Origin: Heterobilharzia americana
Taxonomy: Eukaryota; Platyhelminthes; Trematoda; Strigeidida; Schistosomatidae
Direction of reading: 5' to 3'
Assembly (NCBI GenBank): GCA_944470555.2
Contig: OX104130.1
Coordinates: forward strand, 43,495,491 to 43,559,490
DNA length: 64,000 nucleotides
The translations under genes and the position numbers were made by a program. Positions 1-12,900 of the stretch are shown here, piece by piece. Each line of letters begins with the position of its first letter. Position 1 is the stretch's first letter. The notes beneath the pieces are model-generated. The model was not told where the DNA came from. It did no database searches and saw nothing but the letters and a program-made list of their open reading frames with translations.

Positions 1-1039
1 GGCATAACGAGTTGGTGGTGTTCAGCACATTAAAAGAAGATTTCGGATGAAAAAAAGTTGGCATATTAAAAGATATACACTTTCTGGGTGGCACATTTAA
101 GCACCAAAATGTATTCTCTAACGTTTTATAGGGCCATTCACTCCACAGAAAATCCGATTTGTAAGTTGCGGTTAAATGAAGATTGTAATATATGCACTAT
201 TTGAGAAAAAACTAAGATTTTTCGGAGCAGCTTTTTAGGGTTTTACGCTTATATGATGCATTAAATCGTGTGTATCGTTGTCAATGATCTCTGTGGTTTG
301 AATGGCTCAGTGACAAAGTCCTTGTATTCTGATGCAATATCAGTTGGAACTGAAAGAATTTCTTGTTGATTCCTGGAATGGTTTTAGGAGCTTTACGTGA
401 AACAAAGGAGAATTAACGAAGAAAAGAGCAGGCACTTTGTGGCGTTTCCTCTTTCATCCATCTTCCCATTTTCTTTTCTCTCCCGTTATTTCTCCCCGAT
501 AACCAGTCAGTTCAGAGAGATCAACGCAAAACTACTCTTAAAGTATGTTTTCTGCAATATTTTACCAAATGTTTGTAAAGGGAAAAACAAAATACTAGTG
601 GTCGGACATACGGTAAATAACGTTACAGGAAAGGTTAATTGTCAAGTGCATTTGTTGACATGCAAAACTGGCTTCTAATGATGTCCAAAAACGGAGGCGA
701 GATAATGTGCAAGTCGGATGTGATAATAGGTTACACGGCATTCGAAATGTGTATTTCAAAGATGAGCTTAGTAGTTAAGCAAATTATTTAGAAGATAACC
801 TTATTTTATTGTAAATTTTCCAGAAGTAGATTGACGTTATTCCTCACATAAAGGTTCATCGTTCCATGCATATCAACTGATCGGCAGTAGAAGTGAAAAC
901 CAAAAGCAAGGTTTGCTAGTGGAAAAGAAACAACTGATTCAAAGCAGCAAGATATTTTAGCTTCCGAAAAAGATGAAGGGTGTATATCCTCACCACTATA
1001 ATTAGTTTTTCCTACGCTGGATGATTAATTATCACTTGC
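1..1039. other. Intergenic, no gene recognised
   Basis: No exon, known repeat or RNA gene could be recognised here. The longest open frame (397-678, +) has low-complexity composition and no recognisable motif, so it is not called. The stretch lies just upstream of the first decayed non-LTR element. Confidence 0.5.
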
Positions 1040-3375
1040 CCCATATAAGCTGTCCTCCAGTGCGATATCTGACACAGCTATCCTGAAACTACGCGCACCT
1101 TTTAAGCTCGCTATCTTCAGCGTTCACACCTCGATGCTGATCGGAAAACAGGCAAGTTTGGCTAGGACTCTGGAGAGCCCCGCTATTGGTGTATGTTAGA
1201 TCTCAGAGACCCGCAGACAAGATCCCAGTGAAGTGTCTTGAATAAGTTCCCCATCTGTCCACTCAAAAAGTATGTTTCGTGTGCGCTTATCCGAAGACCC
1301 TGTGGCATCGGCGACCGACCTCGCTGGTGTTGGTGTCACACTAAGCGCTGGGGCCGAAGCTGCACTACTTGACTGGATCCTCATCAAGAGTAACCTGTGT
1401 GTCGTTAGGCTAAAAGGTTCATCTCGAGTAAGAAGTAACCAGCTAGAGAAACGATGTCTTTTTGTAATCTCTGTCTACTCTCCGATGGATTTCAGCACGT
1501 ATGCAACCGAAAATGAATTCTGTTATCAACTCAGTGACCTTCTCAATCTTGTGCGTTTAACAGATATCGTAGTGCTGGCTGGGGACTTGGGTGCGCAGGC
1601 CGAGCGTCACGGCTCAGAGGAGAAAAGTTTAGGTGACCAATGGAGACTAGTTAGCCGCAGATTAGCTAGTGGTGATCGTCTGCAGCTCTGTGCAGGTCAC
1701 AACCTATTTCTAGCTAGCACCAACTTCTGGCTCAGGCATCGCCGCTGTGCTACGTGGCATCCTCTCTCCGCTACTTAAGCTTTGACTCAAATGGATCATA
1801 CTGCAATCAACTACTGATGTCTTATGTGCATACAGGATTGCCGCTACCTTTGAAGCACTTCTCGAGACTCTGATCATGCTTTAATGTGTGGTCGGCTCTT
1901 CTTGCATTTTGGTAATCATCAAAACCGCTGTCCTAAACGGGTAGATGCAATCAAATTAGTTGCACCTAACATTGCAGCTAAATACCAATCCGAGCTAGAT
2001 TTAAGGCTAGCTACCAACCCTCCACAAGTGTAGAAAAGCATTGGGCGCACTTGCGAGATACCATGAAAGTGGTAAGTAAAGCCGCTTGCAGCTTGGAAGG
2101 ACGTCCTGCTAATAAGCTTTCGGTCTCTGCGAGCTCCTTGCAGCTTCTTGACGTCCATCGGACCATTCCGGTGGATAGCGAGTACACTGGTTCGCGTAAT
2201 TCTCCTATCCGAAAGATTACACAACGCTTATGCGACGATCATGAGGCCTGGTGGTCAGAACGCGCGTGTGGTGGAAGCAGCAGCTTCATCTAGCAGTAAC
2301 CGGCAAGAAGTCTTGTGTCGCTGAGATGGTCTGTGAGACAGGTGATACGCAGGTAAACAATCTTCAGAGCCGCCTGAAAGGCTGGGTGAAGCACTTCTAA
2401 AAACAGTTTAGCTGAGCCAATACTTCAGTGTTCCCAGCTTCAGTGTTTCGTGCCCCACGGTCAGTTAACAGACCCATCTAACAAAGCGGAGGTCCATAGG
2501 GAATTCCATGTTCTGAAACGTCACAAGACACCTGGCCCAGCCAATTTACTTTACCCCCGACTCTTTTTAAGGATGGAGGAACCACTCTAGTCAGGGAACT
2601 CACTAGGTTGTTTGACGTATGGCAGATTGAATATTCCATCACTTTGGAATGAGGCTACCATTATACCCATCTTTAAAAAGGGTCTACGTAATGTGTATGA
2701 CAATCGTCAGGGTACTAGTCTGTTACCAGTCGCATCGAAAATATTAGCTGTTATCATACCTCGCAGACTTTGCAAAACATGTGAGGAAATAATTCGCGAA
2801 GAGCAGTCCGGGTTTCGTTCAGGTTGTGGATGCATTGACCATGTGTTGTTTACCCTCTCTTCCAGAGGCTTGAACATCGCTAGACATATTGGAGACCAAA
2901 AAGCGTTGTGTTGCTTGACATTCGGACTACCTTGATTCTTTGTACAGAGTTGTACCCTGGAATTGTCTATTGGAGAGGGATGTGTCTGAGAGATTTATTA
3001 ACATCGTGAAAGTGTTAAGTAATAACACCTCAGGTAGAGTGACGGAGTACAAGCACCTGTCTCCATTGTTCCAAACCTGCAGTAGAGATAGGAAAGGTTT
3101 CCCGACTTCGCTATTCCTCTTAAACTTGCCATGTATGACATTCTTGAGGCAGCTGTGAAGGTGCGTGATGGTGATGTAAATCTACTACCCGGAGAACGTC
3201 TGTTAGACCTTGAACATGCGGACGATATCGTCTTACTGTGCAGTAACACACAGGCTATTGAAATCGCACATAATCGGTTGGCGATTAGTGTCCGTAACTA
3301 TGGTATGTGCTTTGAACCGTCGAAGTGCAAATTACTTTTGCAAGATTGGTGCTGTCGCGGCGTTAGTCTGACCGT
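1040..3375 (+). mobile_element. Decayed non-LTR retrotransposon, family C copy 1 (3' truncated)
   Basis: Broken pieces of an AP-endonuclease/reverse-transcriptase polyprotein are readable in order. The endonuclease start is near 1115, followed by an endonuclease segment at about 1272-1640 (with LAGDLGAQ in place of the usual AGDFNAQ). A linker follows near 2040-2230. RT pieces are at 2612-2935 (ATIIPIFKKG, EQSGFRSGCGCIDHV) and at 3131-3360 (LEHADDIVLL catalytic box). The same order and similar residues recur in the copy at 3410-7281, which supports one family. Stops and frameshifts are frequent, so it is inactive. Homology to copy 2 stops near 3375, before the C-terminus. The endonuclease plus short-tailed organisation suggests the RTE clade (SR2/SR3/Perere-3 group in schistosomes). 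The exact family is not established. Confidence 0.8.
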
Positions 3376-4127
3376 CAAAGGTTGGGTTTACAACCTGACT
3401 GATAGCTGGTACCTTGACGTGGTAGTCGGGTTTGCATATCACATTGACCCAACAAGCTATACTGGCGGAATACTTGTTCCCTCGACCTCCTACCATATCA
3501 GAAAGGTCTGTTGCATAGTGGTTAGATGAAAAACAGTTACCGTTGTGGTGTAAATTACTACATTATGATGGGGGTCTTAGGGCGAAGTCGTACCACTGCT
3601 ATCTGGATGGGGTGTGACAGCAGTAAGGTGTTTCCCTTGTGTGGCCAGCAGTGCCATGCTGATGCCGCCTTCTCAATGGAAAGGGGAGGTTAGAAAAGGT
3701 CAGCCCCCAAAATGACACTCCACCATACCCAACAGTCTGCTGGGCTAACGGTGTTGGTTCATTTGTCGTTTCTTTTCGACCATCCGGCCCCAAAAATACA
3801 AAAGTTCAAAATAATCATGCACAAAAGGCTGGGTGTTACAGGCCTCAATGAGATGTTCGATGGGCTCTGTGGTCGCACAAATCTCTTTCAGTTACTTTAA
3901 GAAGAAATAGCTTTCCACGGTGTGGGCAGCCGGGAAGTATCAATCGCCCTCACAACTCTATCAGCACTCAAGTTTCCTCAGACTGCTATCCACTTCCCCC
4001 ATCATTACCTTCTAATCTTCCTTCACGTCTCCCAATTAACAATACTCCTAGTTATGCAGCCTTTGACAACGATCTGAGTTCACAGAACAGCATCCTTGGT
4101 CTCCTTAAACCACGCTCCAAATTACAT

Positions 4128-4653
4128 ATTGGAGCCTTCAATGTCCGCACCCTCCGTCAAATTGGTCAACAGGCTTCGTTGGCAAAGACTGTAGCAACTC
4201 GGGGCATGGATGTGTGCTGTGTTTGTGAGACGCATACAGGACCCAAGTGCGGTTATTCACCTAACATCTCTCGACCAATCTGGTGAATCCGCGAAATTCA
4301 CCCTTCGAGTTTCTGGAGATCCGATAGCTATCTCTCGTGGTCTTGCAGGTGTAGGCATAGCATTAAGCACCGAGGCAGAAAACTCACCACTAGACTGGAT
4401 CTCAGTTGATGGTTGCCTCTGCTCTATCCGACTGAATAGCACAGTGAGAACTAGGAGGAGTAGTGAAACTCGCCGTTGTCTCTTTGCAATCTCTGCTTAT
4501 GCACCCACTGACTGTAGTTTGGATGAAGTGAAGGACGAGTTTTACCGAAGACTATCTAGCCTCCTTTCGAAAGCCAAACGTTCGGACGTGGTGGTTGTTG
4601 CAGGTGACTTCAATGCACAGGTGGGTGGACGGAGTGAGGCAGAAGGGCACTGA
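4128..4653 (+). pseudogene. Endonuclease domain remnant of family C element
   Basis: The translation carries the AP-endonuclease signature blocks of non-LTR elements: a GAFNVRTLRQ-type start, the SAYAPTD block near 4495, and AGDFNAQVG near 4605. The frame is broken near 4205-4260 (the CETHTGPK stretch changes frame). In life this domain nicks target DNA to prime reverse transcription. It is clearly dead here. Confidence 0.75.
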
Positions 4654-5775
4654 GGTGGCACTTTCGGAATCCCAGCTGAACGTACAGATAACGGTGATCG
4701 TCTATTACAACTATGCTCAGATAACCGCCTATTTTTAGCCAGCATCAATTTCAGACATAAAGAAAGACACTGTCTGACAAGGCGTCCACCGAGCTCAACT
4801 CAGCGATGGACACAGATAGACCACATTGCTACTAGTCATCGCTGGAGGGGATCGGTGGAAGACTGCTGCTTCTTCTGGAGTACGTGTTTGGATAGCGACT
4901 AGGCGTTGGTCCTAGTGTGTATATGCCTGCGTCTCAATGGACGTAAGAAAGATCTGGCAACAAAACCACTACGAGTGCAACTCAACAATGAAAACGCCCA
5001 AGCCGTGTCTAGTGAGAAGTTGGCTAGGCAGTTATCTGAACAAAAACTATCACTCGTCCAGAAGAAACTTGGTGCCATGTTCAGTTTTGTGTAAAAGCAG
5101 TGCTGAAGACCGTAGCCGACTCCGAAAGAGTGTTTAAAAAGAGCCAGTGGATATCAGCAGTTTCTTCTGAACTAATGGATGTACGTGAAGGCATCGCTTG
5201 TAGGCTTTGAGTACAATAAAGAGCAAGCTCAACTAAAAAGTAGATTGAGAAAAAGTCTACGCAACGACCGCGAACAGTGGTGGCAGCGAAGGCTAAAGAG
5301 ATGGAAAAGGCAGCGGGGATTGGTAACAGTAGACAGTTATTCAGACTTATTAAGGAAACTGGGGGAAAAAGGTCAACTGTGATTGGTGAGATCATAGCGG
5401 AGAAGGACGGATCTGCGATTCACTCTCAGGGGAGACGACTGGAAAGGTGGGTAGAACACTTCTAGGAGCCACCATTGCGTTGCCCCCCATCCAGTCTGAT
5501 CGTAAATGAGACATTGAGACAGGCCCCCCAACACTAGGAGAAGTTGAGAAAGCTGTAGGTAACCTGAAACGACGAAGGGCAGTAGAACCAGATGGACTAA
5601 GTTCAGAGGTATACAAGGATGTTGGTAAGGTTCTCTTAGGTTAACGGAAGTGTTAGTTAGTATATGGGAATCAAATACGATCCCTTCTGAGTGGTCTAAA
5701 TCACTGATTATTCCAGTTTTTAAGAAATGTGGGTAGTCCTCTTGTGATCATCACAGCGGAATCATCCTGACGAAC

Positions 5776-6315
5776 ATGGTGTCTAAGATTCTAGGTTGTG
5801 TAATTCTCGGACGCCTGAGTGGAGCTCGGGAACAGCAATCCCGGGAAAACCAAGCAGGCTTTAGACCTGGTCGCGGGTATATCGACCAAACATTCACACT
5901 GCGCCAGGTCCTGGAACACAGGCACGCTTACCGACGCATGACAGTAGCTATATTCCTCGACCAGAAGGTGGCATTTGACTCCGTTGATCGAGAAATCTTA
6001 TGGCAATGTCTCTCAGTGAAAGGCGTGTCGAGCAAGTACATCACCTTATTGAAGACTCTCTACTCGAACACTTGTGGGCGTGTAAGAGCCTGTGGTGAGA
6101 TGTCCAGGGAGCTATGCTCATCTAGTGGTGTCCATCAAGGGTGCCCACTGTTTCCATTCTCATTCAATTTTATCATAGATATTCTTATGGAGGTCTCCCT
6201 CTCGTCACCTGATTACACAGACGTTGACCTAATCGTTGGAGAATTTTCGTTAGACCTAGAATATGCAGATGACATAGTCCTGTTAGGTGAAGATGCAGAG
6301 TCTTTTAAACACTGA
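5776..6315 (+). pseudogene. Reverse-transcriptase domain remnant of family C element
   Basis: An uninterrupted 179-residue piece of a non-LTR reverse transcriptase. Motifs in order are QAGFRPGRGYIDQ, FLDQKVAFDSVDR (first catalytic aspartate block), SSGVHQGCPLFPFSFNFIID, and LEYADDIVLL (the paired catalytic aspartates). It terminates by a stop where the family normally continues. Downstream coding resumes in another frame at 6324 (RFSPPKCKLYLQDW). Confidence 0.85.
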
Positions 6316-7529
6316 GTGACAAGTTGAGGATGTTTGGGATACGTTTCTCACCACCCAAATGCAAATTGTATCTCCAGGATTGGTCTTCAATGGGGCCTCG
6401 ACTAACAATAGAGAGTGTAGTGGTTGAGTGTGTTGACCACTTCACTTGCCTGGGGAGGGGAGTAGGATCAGCCCTGGTGGCTCGGTGGCCGATGAAATTT
6501 CTGCACGAATACAAAGGCCTGTCTGGCTTTCGCCAACTAATGCCACCTATGGCGCTGCCGTGATATCGAATTGTCTACTAAGGGTCGCGCATACTGCACA
6601 GCAGTTTGGTCTGTTCTACTGTATGGCTGTGAAACATGACCATTGAAGGTGGAAGACATGAGAAGGCTTGAAGTGTTTGATTACTGTTGCCTTCGTAGTA
6701 TAGGCCGTATTCCGTGGTGTCACCACGTGAGTGACGCAGAAGTCAGGTGTAGAGTTTTGGGGAGAAGAGGTAAGTCAGTTGACGAGGTTATGAGCCTTGA
6801 TCGACTGAGGTGACTGGAACACGTCTTATGCATGTCTAGTTGCCGATTGTTTCGTCACACAATGCTGGGCGAAGTAGGTCCAGGCTGGAAAAAGGTTTGA
6901 GGTGGCCGGACTAAAACGGCACCAATGTATGAAGTATTTGACTGTTGGTTTGAGCCATGTGGGGCGATGTAGACTAGCCAGTTGGGGTCCGCGGGATGAG
7001 AGGAACCAGTGTTTGGAGATTAGGTGATATGGGTGAGAACCGATATCAGAAGCGCAGATATATACACACATTATCCTCATCTTAACGACGCTATATCGAA
7101 CCTCACTATTTTCTCATTCTTCTTTTCTCTTTTTTCGTACTTTATATTTCTCTTGACTGTACTTTATTTTCTTCATCTTGCACTTGACTGCCTTTTTACT
7201 TGATGTACTGATATGATGTATGGCAACTTGGACCGTTACGCGGTAATGACTAGCCCTATGTTGATGTTGATGATGATAATAGGTTTACAATGCTTTGGTG
7301 CCAGCAGTTCTGCTCTACTCTGCTCCGGGCTGAGGATATATGACATCTCTGTGTTCGATCATCGTCTCTAGGATTTCCCGACCACTACTTTAAGGTAGCA
7401 GCTATTGGTCGGTTAGAGGTATCTAGAGGGAAACGTAGCATTAGTTTCTGAAGTCTGCACTATTAATTTGAGCTGTATAGAGAATATAGACTTCCTTGAT
7501 GGGGTTCGCATGACAACGATAAACGGTAG

Positions 7530-7785
7530 TTGCAGACTAGGTTATGGCTAAGAATCGATCTCATTACCTCAGATTAACCTTGATATTGCCTTCATATTAG
7601 TCGTCATACCGGATTTTGTTAGTATTTCCTTCTTCCTCCTCTCTTTTCAGGACATTTTATTACTTTTTATGAGGTCTCCGTTTATCTATCATTTTGGTGC
7701 TTGCTACTTCCATATATTGATGTGGTGTGTAGCGTTTTGAACTTTTACACGGTTATGCTGGCTTCCATGTTGGTATTTTGCTGGC
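7530..7785 (+). mobile_element. 3'-terminal fragment of a family C-like element
   Basis: The stretch from about 7600 to 7785 resembles the 3' terminal region of the copy ending at 7281: pyrimidine-rich tract, a TTGATGTGGTGTG-like block, then ACTTTTACACGGTTATG and a closing ATGTTGGTA. It is a short and diverged 3' end, typical of 5'-truncated insertions. The left boundary is uncertain. Confidence 0.45.
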
Positions 7786-7947
7786 TTAAAATAGCTTGAC
7801 TGAATCAAGGAAATAAGTTTCATAGAATACTACGGTCTGAATTTATTTTTAATTATTATCTAAAATTGTCTTATTGCTAATTTTATGACACATTCACGAG
7901 TATATTTATGGTTTTATGTTTTGAACCGTATATACATCCTATAAAAG
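7786..7947 (+). other. Probable MOGS 5' flank / 5'UTR
   Basis: AT-rich sequence between the transposon fragment and the MOGS start codon. A TATAAAAG lies immediately before the ATG, too close to act as a TATA box for that start. No convincing promoter or trans-splice acceptor could be assigned. Confidence 0.35.
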
Positions 7948-8468
7948 ATGCCGAAAAGTAAGGCCATTGAAGTGCGTCCAAGAAAACGTAAACTGAGTCA
8001 AAAGACAGAAGAATCTACTAATCCAGTTGCAGAGCATCCTAAGCGTGAAGTAAATCATTTGCCTCATTTGTCAGAAAGTTCACGTCATTCCAAGTTCAAA
8101 GGCCGTGGGAATAGCGAACGACCGTCCTTGATAGATTTTCATATCGGTAATAAAATCCCGAAGCGTTTAGTTCTGCCCGCTGTATATATGGGAATTTTGC
8201 TTATGCTGGTGGTAATTGCTTTCCATCAAATGACTATTTGGTATCAAGGAAAACTTGTTGTTACTCCAATAAATTTGCCGAAAGTTATTTCTGATGCTTC
8301 ATTATCTGAACGATCTCACAGTTTGTTCTGGGGAAGTTATCGTCCAGGTATTTATTTTGGCATGAAACATAGAAGTCCGAAATCTCTTCTTTTTGGAGTC
8401 ATGTGGACAACTCAATACTCGAATTTCAAATTCCGCTACGCTTGTGACCAGTACGATGGGATTCTGAG
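7948..8468 (+). CDS. MOGS: MOGS exon 1 (residues 1-173 plus 2 nt)
   Basis: Encodes the cytoplasmic tail, the transmembrane anchor (about 74-96) and the start of the luminal domain, with the family block SHSLFWGSYRPGIYFG and FRYACDQYDGIL. It ends at ATT CTG AG before the donor GTTAGT (8469). The ATG at 7948 is the first in frame and gives a short basic tail as in other glucosidase I proteins. The arginine/lysine cluster near residues 10-15 may act in ER localisation, as reported for the human enzyme (inference). Confidence 0.9.
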
Positions 8469-9896
8469 GTTAGTTTTATGCTATATTTTATATTCAAAGA
8501 ACTCCTTAAGGTCCTAGTTCGTTTGACAATTTATAACATTTTAAATTTGTTATTCCTTTTATTTTGCTGTGAATTATTATAAAAGATGGTGGACTTCTGC
8601 TTTTGCCTGCGGTGGTGTGTGTACTTAACATTTTCTTAGTCACTGAAGTTTGATTGCTTGTTGGAAAACAAGATTTTCTCCCCGGAAAATCTGTTACCTT
8701 CTAATTAGTATTATTTTTGGTGCTGGAAACATTGTCCAACAATAGTTATCTGTATTCGAAATGCATTGTTACGAAAACAGATTAGTTTCTTAATAACCAA
8801 CATTATTCATTTCCCTATCAATTTCATACTCAATACTATCATAATCGTGCATTCTGTCATAATTGGTTGCCCTAGAGGTCAGTTAACTCGTTAGTTCCTA
8901 TTTGTTCTATCTTAATTACAGGTGACTGGGACAATGAACCAGTATCTCTTCAGACTATAATAGTCCTAGGTTTGATGGCCTACCCTTGTTAATTTGAGTA
9001 CTACGGTTAGAATTGACATAGAACATGTTTTCCTGTCGGGTTTTATGTCTCATAACGAAAGAGTAGAGGCAAGTTAGTAACGACCACCCATACCTGGCTG
9101 TTGATCGGAAGTAGTTTGTCTTTTTAACGTTATGAAGGTCACAATCTAGAAGGTGTCAATGGTCTTCCATGCACTTATTTTGTGATTTTTGTAGTCTGTC
9201 GACTGATTACAATTGATTAAGAATAACGGAACCTAAAATCACAGTTTCTGCTAATGATCGCCATTGTTGTCTATCAGGCCTATACAGCGAAATGAATTGA
9301 TAAATGCTGGTATTACTGTTGTTGCTTAGGAAAACTAAGCTGCTGATTTCTGTATTTCAAAGTGAGATATCCTTCACTAGAGCTCTCATTACATATCTTA
9401 GGTGTAACTATCATGTGCGTTTAGAAACAATCTTAGAATGACCATCACCTCGTCTCAATTCTTGAAGCCTTGACCTGGTTGTTGAAACAGGTCATTTTCG
9501 GGTAGTTATCTGTCTTCTACACCTATAAGCTGATTGTAACCTTTCATCGCTGCTGTAAATAATTTCACAGTGAGTTGTAGATGCTCATCTTACTATATGT
9601 GGTCAGCTAAGTAAGTGTATCAATGTTTTGTCTTACGTAGTGCTATTGAGAAGTGTGGTAATTTGAATGAAACTATTAATATTCCTAGTTGTGTCTTCTA
9701 TATATTGGGAGGTACATGTTCTGCTCCGAACAAAACCAATAACTATTGCTAGTAAGTTTTGTTGTTTTATACGGTACAGAGCTAAAACGTTGACAACACT
9801 TAAGTGTAGATGTTAATGCACTCGAGGGTTAAACCCAGCGATTGGTAGTAGGAAGAGATAGAGCTGGTAGGGACAGTAGATTTAAGGTAAAATGGA

Positions 9897-9942
<46 letters not shown>

Positions 9943-12900
9943 TTGTAAATAAAAACGTACTCTACCCTACTGTTGGGATCTAAGTTGACTAAATACCATT
10001 GGAATTTGCAACCGTACAGTCAGCAATAAATTTTAGAGGCCAAATATCAAAATAGCAGACTTAAAGAATCTAAGTCCTTGTCGGTCATGATTTATCTTTT
10101 ATGCCAGGGATACGGTTGTTTACGTGTTCGACTGCCCTTTTGATTTGGGGTATTTCGGCTCTCACTTGGCCACTTTTTCAACTGTTTAAAATAGTTTATA
10201 CCATTATCTGGTAATAACGTGTTCTCGCTTTAATCATACTTTTGGTTCAGCTACAACTGGTTAGAACACGATGGTCGTACTTTTGGGACACAGCAGATAG
10301 TAGACATTCATCATATCATCACAATATCATTTGTTAAACCATCTAATGATTTTATGGCCAGTGATTGGACGGTGAGAATTTCGGCAGTCAGTAGAAATTA
10401 TGTGAGTTTAAGGCTTTATTTATATGAATTTTTTCAATTTGATTTGCAACACTGAAGTTCAATCTAATTTTGTCAATTTGCAAACAACTGTTATTTGGAA
10501 GTACCATGACAGGTCAATAAACAAAAACACTGGAAACCGAAACATGATATATGAAGTAAATAACAGTTTATTAACACCGACGAAACGTCTCAGTAAAACA
10601 GTATCTGTCTTCATATGTTATTAGGATAACTTGCATTTGCTTTCACAACGCAAAGCAACGTTCGCTGATTTCTGAAATCACCACTACTCCAAAGTTCCAT
10701 GTCATCAAAGTTCTATATTATAAAAATTAATTAATGGAGTCCATACACCAACAGCGCTTCTTTATTTTTGGCAGTCAATAAAGTTATTGTGCTGCTATAG
10801 TTTTATTTATATCGTATAGACTACTTTTGGGGAAACATTAATTATTTGTTTAGTTAAGAATTATTAGTGACCAACTCTACTACAGTCTGTATGACAACTT
10901 TTGGAGGGATAAGTGAATCTCAGTGATATGATTTTATTGTCTTGTCTCGTTTGAAGTCTGAATGTTAAAGGTTGCTAGCCCAATATTTGATCGAGTTTGT
11001 AGCATATTGATTACTTGGCACTTAGGAGGAAAAAGTGTTGAGCTATTTTCGAAAATGCCATTGAACTTTTTTAGCGTGATATAGAAGTGGACAATCGGAG
11101 AATCTCACGTACACCTTAAATGAATCAAGAAACCCTCATTAAAATCATGGGCTAGCAGATCATCTAGACGTGTTATGTTGTAATCACACTGTTTGAGTTA
11201 TATATGAGAAAATCTGTCGATTACAATATTGTAAGACGGTTGACTTTTTCTTCCGCAAAGCATCAAGGCAAATACTTGCCTTCGCTAACTTCGTTATTGA
11301 GGTCGATCATCCTCCTAAATTTCGGTTTAAAAACCCATGTATCCCCGATTTTAATTTTTAAGTGTTTAACAAGAAAAATATGGTTATTTTACCGTGGGGT
11401 TCAGCTACATTGAGATCTCTTAAAGCTACTAATAACTCAAACTGACTGCTAGGAGAGGGTAATTGTTGTGGCATACAGTACTTGTTAAAATAACCTGATG
11501 TACCTTCGAATTTGCACGGATTGATCTACTCCTTAGAGGGCACGTATTTAACTTGGAGTACTCGGATAACGTTGTCCTGTTAAGCAAAGTGACTGACAAA
11601 ATGAGGATCTTCTGAACACTTTGAGCAGAAACCTGAGTATGATTGGTGTACGTTTTACATCTGCCAATTTTAAGATGATTTTCCATGACTGGTCCGTATT
11701 AAGGATAGAAAGTGAAGTTGTAGAATGCGTTGACAACTTCATCTATTTGGGAATTTGCATCAGCCTGAACTGGCCAGTTACTGACGAAGTCTCAGCTCGG
11801 GTACAGATGGCCCGTTTGGGATTTACCAACTTGCATCATTTTCGACACTGGAGGAATGTTCGATTATCTATTAAAGGATGAGTATACTGTGCTGCTGTTC
11901 ACTGTGTTTTATTATATGACTTTGAGGCGTAGCCTCCGAAGGTAGAAAATGCGAAGAGATTACATGTTTTTAAATACAGGTGTCTTCACAGCATTGCTCA
12001 CGTATGTTGGGACTACCATGCGAGCAATGCCAAGGTTAGACGACGGTTACTCGGCGAGGAAGTCAGGCAGCTGACAACGTCATGAACCTCTGGTGAATTA
12101 GATATGTATGGTGAATGCTGAACCACCACCTTCCTGGACTTCTAATATTAGCTGAAGTAGGACTGCGCTAGGAGAAGGCTGAAAAAGGTCATGACAAGAC
12201 GTGGTGTTAGTCGATTAAGTCTGTTATTGTCTGTCTTTGCCGTGTAGGGAGGTATAGACTACCTGGTTGGAGTCCTCAAAATAATATGAATCAATTCTTG
12301 GAGACTCTCACTGACATGTCAGAAAATAGTTCCCGGTGGCGCATATGTATTCACTACTTGACATATTCGAAAGTTTGAACATTTTCATTAATCTTGATTC
12401 TCAAGTTTTTTCTTCTCTCATACACTTTTGTCTACCTTAATAGTACTCCTTTTTACCCATTCGTCCTTTGCTTGCTGCTGTCAAGTGTGGGAGCACAAAC
12501 CGATGCACTCCTGTGCGAGGTTCTACGTTGTTTTTGTCTTGTAATATCTTGTTATCATCTAGGTCTTGCAAAAGCCTGGAATTTTAGGAAAAAATTCACG
12601 CGTCGAATTTCTACGAAAAGTCACCTGATCAGACATAGAAATATTAGATTTGTTAGTAAAAACTTCTGGAAGCGTGTAAAGATGATTCAGACATACCGTT
12701 GTATTTTACACACGTTTTAAATTGGCAATAAACCTATCGTTTTACCGCTTAATTTTTCCGAGGAACGACTGTCACGAGTAAAATCTGAAACTTGTTGTTC
12801 AAGAGTCCACGCTTACAGTACATATCTACGTTATATCAGTTGTTTAATGATACTACTTTTGTTTTTGGATTTAGCAGGTATTGGTGTAAATCATCTGGTT

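Larger units (their letters stand above)
3410..7281 (+). mobile_element. Decayed non-LTR retrotransposon, family C copy 2 (near full length)
   Basis: This is a longer copy of the same family. A 5' untranslated part occupies about 3410-4127. The endonuclease starts near 4128 (GAFNVRTLRQIG) and continues through VVVVAGDFNAQVG at about 4590-4625. RT follows to 6315, then a C-terminal part with the framework LYGCET/WPLKVEDMRRLEVFD at about 6620-6690. It ends near 7281 in a short TGA/GAT-rich tail, as expected for RTE-like elements. Many frameshifts and stops are present, so it is not coding. The 5' boundary is approximate, because it abuts the truncated 3' end of copy 1 directly. Confidence 0.8.

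Noticed and set aside
7948..8517. A short independent membrane protein of 189 residues
   Set aside because: The last 16 residues are read-through of intron 1; the rest is exon 1 of MOGS, with a proper donor at 8469.
12394..12720. 108-residue frame as a gene in MOGS intron 2
   Set aside because: Starts in the pyrimidine-rich 3' part of a dead non-LTR fragment; no recognisable domain.
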